Below, one piece after another: positions 6,331 to 8,456 of a stretch of 8,456 bases of DNA. Below the pieces are notes generated by a model, which saw only the letters and a program-made list of their open reading frames with translations, ran no database searches and was not told the DNA's origin. Source of the DNA: Candidatus Scatomorpha stercoravium. Lineage in GTDB: Bacteria > Bacillota > Clostridia > Oscillospirales > Oscillospiraceae. The first letter of the stretch is position 1, and each line of letters begins with the position of its first letter. The stretch lies in the NCBI GenBank assembly GCA_018716005.1, contig DVKN01000026.1, forward strand, positions 1 to 8,456, read 5' to 3'. A program made the translations under genes and the position numbers.

Positions 6331-7536
6331 TTAGAAGGCCTCGCCGGTTACTGTGCCGAAGAAGAGGGGGATATTGTACTGCGTGTCGACTATCATATAC
6401 GCGAAGGGGCGGTCGAGGTAGACCTGCTTCGCGTTTTCGACCATCGGCGCGGACTCGGCGTTCATCTCCACCACCGTCGCCGCTCCGGCGCGGGTGCCTT
6501 GCGGCGTGACGTCTATGAAGGTCTTGTGCAGCACGCGGTTGATGTAGATATTGCCCAGGGCCGAGCGCCCCATGCCGCTGAAGTCGGCTGTCTCGCCGTC
6601 GAAGGCGTCGGCCATGCCCATGCCCATCAGCGTCTCGCTCAGCTCGGCGGCGTATTCGCTGCTGAAGCCGGGCGTCGCCGTCTCCACCGGCGTATTCTGC
6701 GCGTTCTCGAGCGCATCGGCGAGCGTTTCGCCTGTCAGGCTCCCCAGCAGGGCCTCGAGGGAGCTTGTTTCGTCCGGCAGGAGGGCGGCGAAGGCATAGC
6801 GGCCGCCCTTGTACGGCTTCATGAAGCCGGTGAAGCCGTCGCCTTCGAGGTAGGTGCTCTCGTCCGAGTACATCATCTCCACGGTTTTCACGCCGTCCTC
6901 CGCGTTGAACTCGCCGTCGCGTACCTGGTACTCTTCATACTGCTCCGCCCAGTCGGCCTCGAAGGCGAGAGCGTTTACGAGGTTCATGACCGCGCTGGGG
7001 TCAATCTCGTCGAGTACGTCCTTTATCATGCCGTCCGTGTGCTCTTTAATCCAGCCGTTTATCTCCCCGGCCAGCGCGGTCGTGAACTCGTCCGCGAAGA
7101 CCTCCGCGCCCGCGAAGCTGGCGCAGTCGGCGAGGAAGCCCCCGTTCGGCACGAATGAGCCGTCGTCGCGGAACCATATCGCGTTCGCCGTCTTCGCCTC
7201 CGTGCCCGCGACGCTGGACATATAGGCCGAGAGCGCGAGGCGCATCGTCTCGGCGTCCACGCCGAAGACCTCCTCCATCTGCGCGAGCGTCTCGCCCTCG
7301 GCTCCCGCCTCGGCCATCGCGAGCGCCGCGAGGACGCTCACCGGCGAAATGAGCGCGTCGCCGCCCTCATAGGCCGCGTTAAAGAGCTCCATCGTGAAGT
7401 CCGCCGCGAGCTCCGCCGCGTCCGCCGCCTCGCCCCTCTCAGAGGCCGTCACGCCCGCGAGCAGGCTGGATTCCGCCCCGCAGCCCGGCAGCGCGAGCAG
7501 CAGGACAACCGCAAGAAGCAGCGCTAATTTTTTCAT
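6331..7536 (-). CDS. Serpin-family protease inhibitor, predicted lipoprotein
   Basis: Serpins trap serine or cysteine proteases by offering a bait loop that inserts into their own beta-sheet after cleavage. This 401-residue protein has a signal peptide (MKK, then a hydrophobic run) with lipobox LPGC, so Cys19 is probably lipid-anchored outside the membrane. Serpin landmarks are ISPVSVLAAL (63-72), NGWIKEHTDGMI (160-171), NALAFEADW (188-196), HKTFIDVTPQGT (337-348) and RPFAYMIVD (376-384). Counting from the hinge Gly347 as P15 gives P14 Thr, a small-residue P12-P9 (A-G-A-A), and a P1-P1' bond of Glu361-Ser362. The hinge composition suits an inhibitory serpin, although P13 is Arg where Glu is common. 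The start is supported by GGAGG (7548-7544) seven bases upstream. The target protease is unknown; secreted host or bacterial proteases are candidates. Its isoleucine codons are less ATA-biased than its neighbours' (5 of 11 by hand count), a small sample. Confidence 0.93.
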   Translation of the reverse strand: MKKLALLLAVVLLLALPGCGAESSLLAGVTASERGEAADAAELAADFTMELFNAAYEGGDALISPVSVLAALAMAEAGAEGETLAQMEEVFGVDAETMRLALSAYMSSVAGTEAKTANAIWFRDDGSFVPNGGFLADCASFAGAEVFADEFTTALAGEINGWIKEHTDGMIKDVLDEIDPSAVMNLVNALAFEADWAEQYEEYQVRDGEFNAEDGVKTVEMMYSDESTYLEGDGFTGFMKPYKGGRYAFAALLPDETSSLEALLGSLTGETLADALENAQNTPVETATPGFSSEYAAELSETLMGMGMADAFDGETADFSGMGRSALGNIYINRVLHKTFIDVTPQGTRAGAATVVEMNAESAPMVENAKQVYLDRPFAYMIVDTQYNIPLFFGTVTGEAF

Positions 7537-7577
7537 TTCTCTCCCTCCCCGGATTGGTTGTTTATTGGACGCCGCCG

Positions 7578-7604
7578 TTCATAAAAAGTTCCTCATTTGT
7601 TCAA
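7578..7604 (-). promoter_or_regulatory. Weak candidate promoter for the serpin gene
   Basis: On the minus strand TTGAAC (7604-7599) and TATGAA (7583-7578) are separated by 15 bases, upstream of the serpin start at 7536. Both hexamers match the consensus only partly and the spacer is short. It is the best candidate I see in the 141-base divergent region, but a different promoter is quite possible. Confidence 0.25.
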
Positions 7605-7614
7605 AATCTGACCC

Positions 7615-7642
7615 TAGACTTTGGCCGCCGCGGCGCTATAAT
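7615..7642 (+). promoter_or_regulatory. Sigma-A type promoter of ftsH
   Basis: A perfect -10 hexamer TATAAT (7637-7642) sits 16 bases after TAGACT (7615-7620), which matches four of six -35 positions. The predicted transcript start is near 7649, giving a leader of roughly 29 bases with the ftsH Shine-Dalgarno. The GC-rich spacer between the hexamers stands out against the AT-rich stretch that follows. Confidence 0.7.
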
Positions 7643-7656
7643 TAACACGTTAATTA
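7639..7656. promoter_or_regulatory. 18-base dyad over the ftsH -10 and transcript start
   Basis: TAATTAAC (7639-7646) and GTTAATTA (7649-7656) form perfect 8-base inverted arms around AC. The dyad covers the last four bases of the -10 hexamer and the predicted start site, where a bound repressor would block RNA polymerase. It could also be chance in an AT-rich start region. No cognate regulator is in the window. Confidence 0.4.
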
Positions 7657-7677
7657 ATTCCGGAAAGGGAGATATTT

Positions 7678-8456
7678 ATGGTCACGGAACCGGCCCCCGA
7701 TAAGCACAGACCGAGAAGGAACATACTGGTCTACTACGCGATAACCCTGCTGATACTGATACTGCTCAACGCCCTGCTCTTCCCGCAGATGCTCCAGCGT
7801 CAGGTGATAGAGGTCGGCTATAACGATTTCCTGGACATGATAGAGGAGGGCCGCGTCGAGCAGGTGGCGTATGAGGAGGAGAACTATCAGATAGTCTTCC
7901 TCGCCAGGGACGAGGAAGGCCGGGAGGAGATATACAAGACCGGCATTTTCCCCGACGCCGAGCTCATAAACCGCATCGAGGCCGCGCCGAACGAGATAGA
8001 GTACGCCAACGAGATACCGACGCAGAACTCGCCGCTATTGAACCTCCTGCTCACGTGGATACTGCCCATGGCGCTCATATTCGGCGTCGGCTCCTGGTTC
8101 TACAGCTCGATGATAAAGAAGATGACCGGCGGGAACGGCCTGCCCAGCATGAGCTTCGGCAAGTCCGGCGCGAAGATATACGCCGAGACGGAGACGGGCA
8201 AGACCTTCGCCGACGTCGCCGGACAGGACGAGGCCAAGGAGGCGCTCAAGGAGATAGTCGACTTCCTGCACGAGCCGGGCAAATACTCCGAGATAGGCGC
8301 GAAGCTGCCCAAGGGCGCGCTGCTCGTCGGCCCTCCGGGCACGGGCAAGACCCTGCTCGCGCGCGCCGTCGCCGGCGAGGCGCACGTGCCCTTCTTCTCG
8401 ATATCCGGCAGCGAGTTCGTCGAGATGTTCGTCGGCATGGGCGCGGCGAAGGTGCG
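7678..8456 (+). CDS. ftsH: ATP-dependent zinc metalloprotease FtsH (3' partial)
   Basis: FtsH is a membrane-anchored hexameric AAA+ protease that degrades misassembled membrane proteins and selected regulators. The visible 259 residues cover a short basic N-terminus, a first membrane segment (about 16-35), the extracytoplasmic domain beginning VIEVGYNDFLDMIEEG, a second membrane segment (about 120-142) and the start of the AAA+ domain. The latter shows FADVAGQDEAKEAL (177-190), Walker A GPPGTGKT (218-225) and the pore-loop region SGSEFVEMFVG (243-253). The window ends before Walker B, the SRH and the HExxH zinc site, so protease activity is inferred from family. The ATG is supported by GGGAG (7667-7671) six bases upstream. 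FVGMGAAKVR replaces the more usual FVGVGASRVR, a mild variation. It is divergent from the serpin gene and has its own promoter. Confidence 0.96.
   Translation, partial: MVTEPAPDKHRPRRNILVYYAITLLILILLNALLFPQMLQRQVIEVGYNDFLDMIEEGRVEQVAYEEENYQIVFLARDEEGREEIYKTGIFPDAELINRIEAAPNEIEYANEIPTQNSPLLNLLLTWILPMALIFGVGSWFYSSMIKKMTGGNGLPSMSFGKSGAKIYAETETGKTFADVAGQDEAKEALKEIVDFLHEPGKYSEIGAKLPKGALLVGPPGTGKTLLARAVAGEAHVPFFSISGSEFVEMFVGMGAAKV

Noticed and set aside
6249..7352. Plus-strand open frames opposite the serpin (6249-6509, 6499-7158, 6854-7225, 7155-7352)
   Set aside because: They are antisense to a well-supported serpin with signal peptide and ribosome site. The candidates overlap each other in different frames and carry no recognisable domain.
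1..8456. tRNA or rRNA genes
   Set aside because: I found no cloverleaf-like segment with tRNA consensus boxes or rRNA-like sequence; the only long non-coding stretch is explained by hairpins.

Overview
The window is a GC-rich bacterial chromosome segment (GC-rich by inspection, not counted). It most resembles a Clostridia-type Firmicute, perhaps a gut Oscillospirales-like lineage. The basis is the PyrK/PyrD class 1B dihydroorotate dehydrogenase, the PyrB/PyrI aspartate transcarbamoylase, an FtsH with a clostridial-style N-terminus, and a spacer full of GC-rich stem-loops. The taxonomic placement is inference. Despite the high GC, isoleucine is encoded mostly by ATA.

Positions 1-5906 hold the 3' part of a de novo UMP biosynthesis operon on the + strand: carB (its start lies outside the window), pyrK, pyrD, pyrF, pyrE, pyrB, pyrI. 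Every gene overlaps the next by 1-8 bases, so the set is probably one translationally coupled transcript. It ends at a strong hairpin terminator (5910-5940). Together the products make carbamoyl phosphate (CarB), carbamoyl aspartate (PyrB, with PyrI as regulatory chain), oxidise dihydroorotate to orotate (PyrD+PyrK), add the ribose phosphate (PyrE) and decarboxylate to UMP (PyrF). Dihydroorotase (pyrC) and carA are not in the window.

Positions 5907-6330 are non-coding and unusually rich in stem-loops. They contain two near-identical terminators in inverted orientation, one for pyr and one for the convergent serpin gene. They also contain a pair of related GTAG-stem-TCCY-stem hairpins, a double TTC/CCG-loop hairpin, and two tandem 25-base hairpin units whose differences within the stem are compensated. 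This is the most unusual part of the window.

Positions 6331-7536 (- strand) encode a complete serpin with a lipoprotein signal peptide. It is probably surface-anchored, with a predicted Glu-Ser scissile bond in its reactive-centre loop. A 141-base divergent intergenic region (7537-7677) carries a clear promoter for ftsH, with an 18-base dyad over its -10/start region. ftsH starts at 7678 and runs off the right edge just after its Walker A region.

Most of the window is ordinary metabolism and housekeeping. I do not see an undescribed multi-gene system. The points that merit follow-up are the hairpin spacer, the serpin's specificity, the ftsH promoter dyad and the ATA bias.
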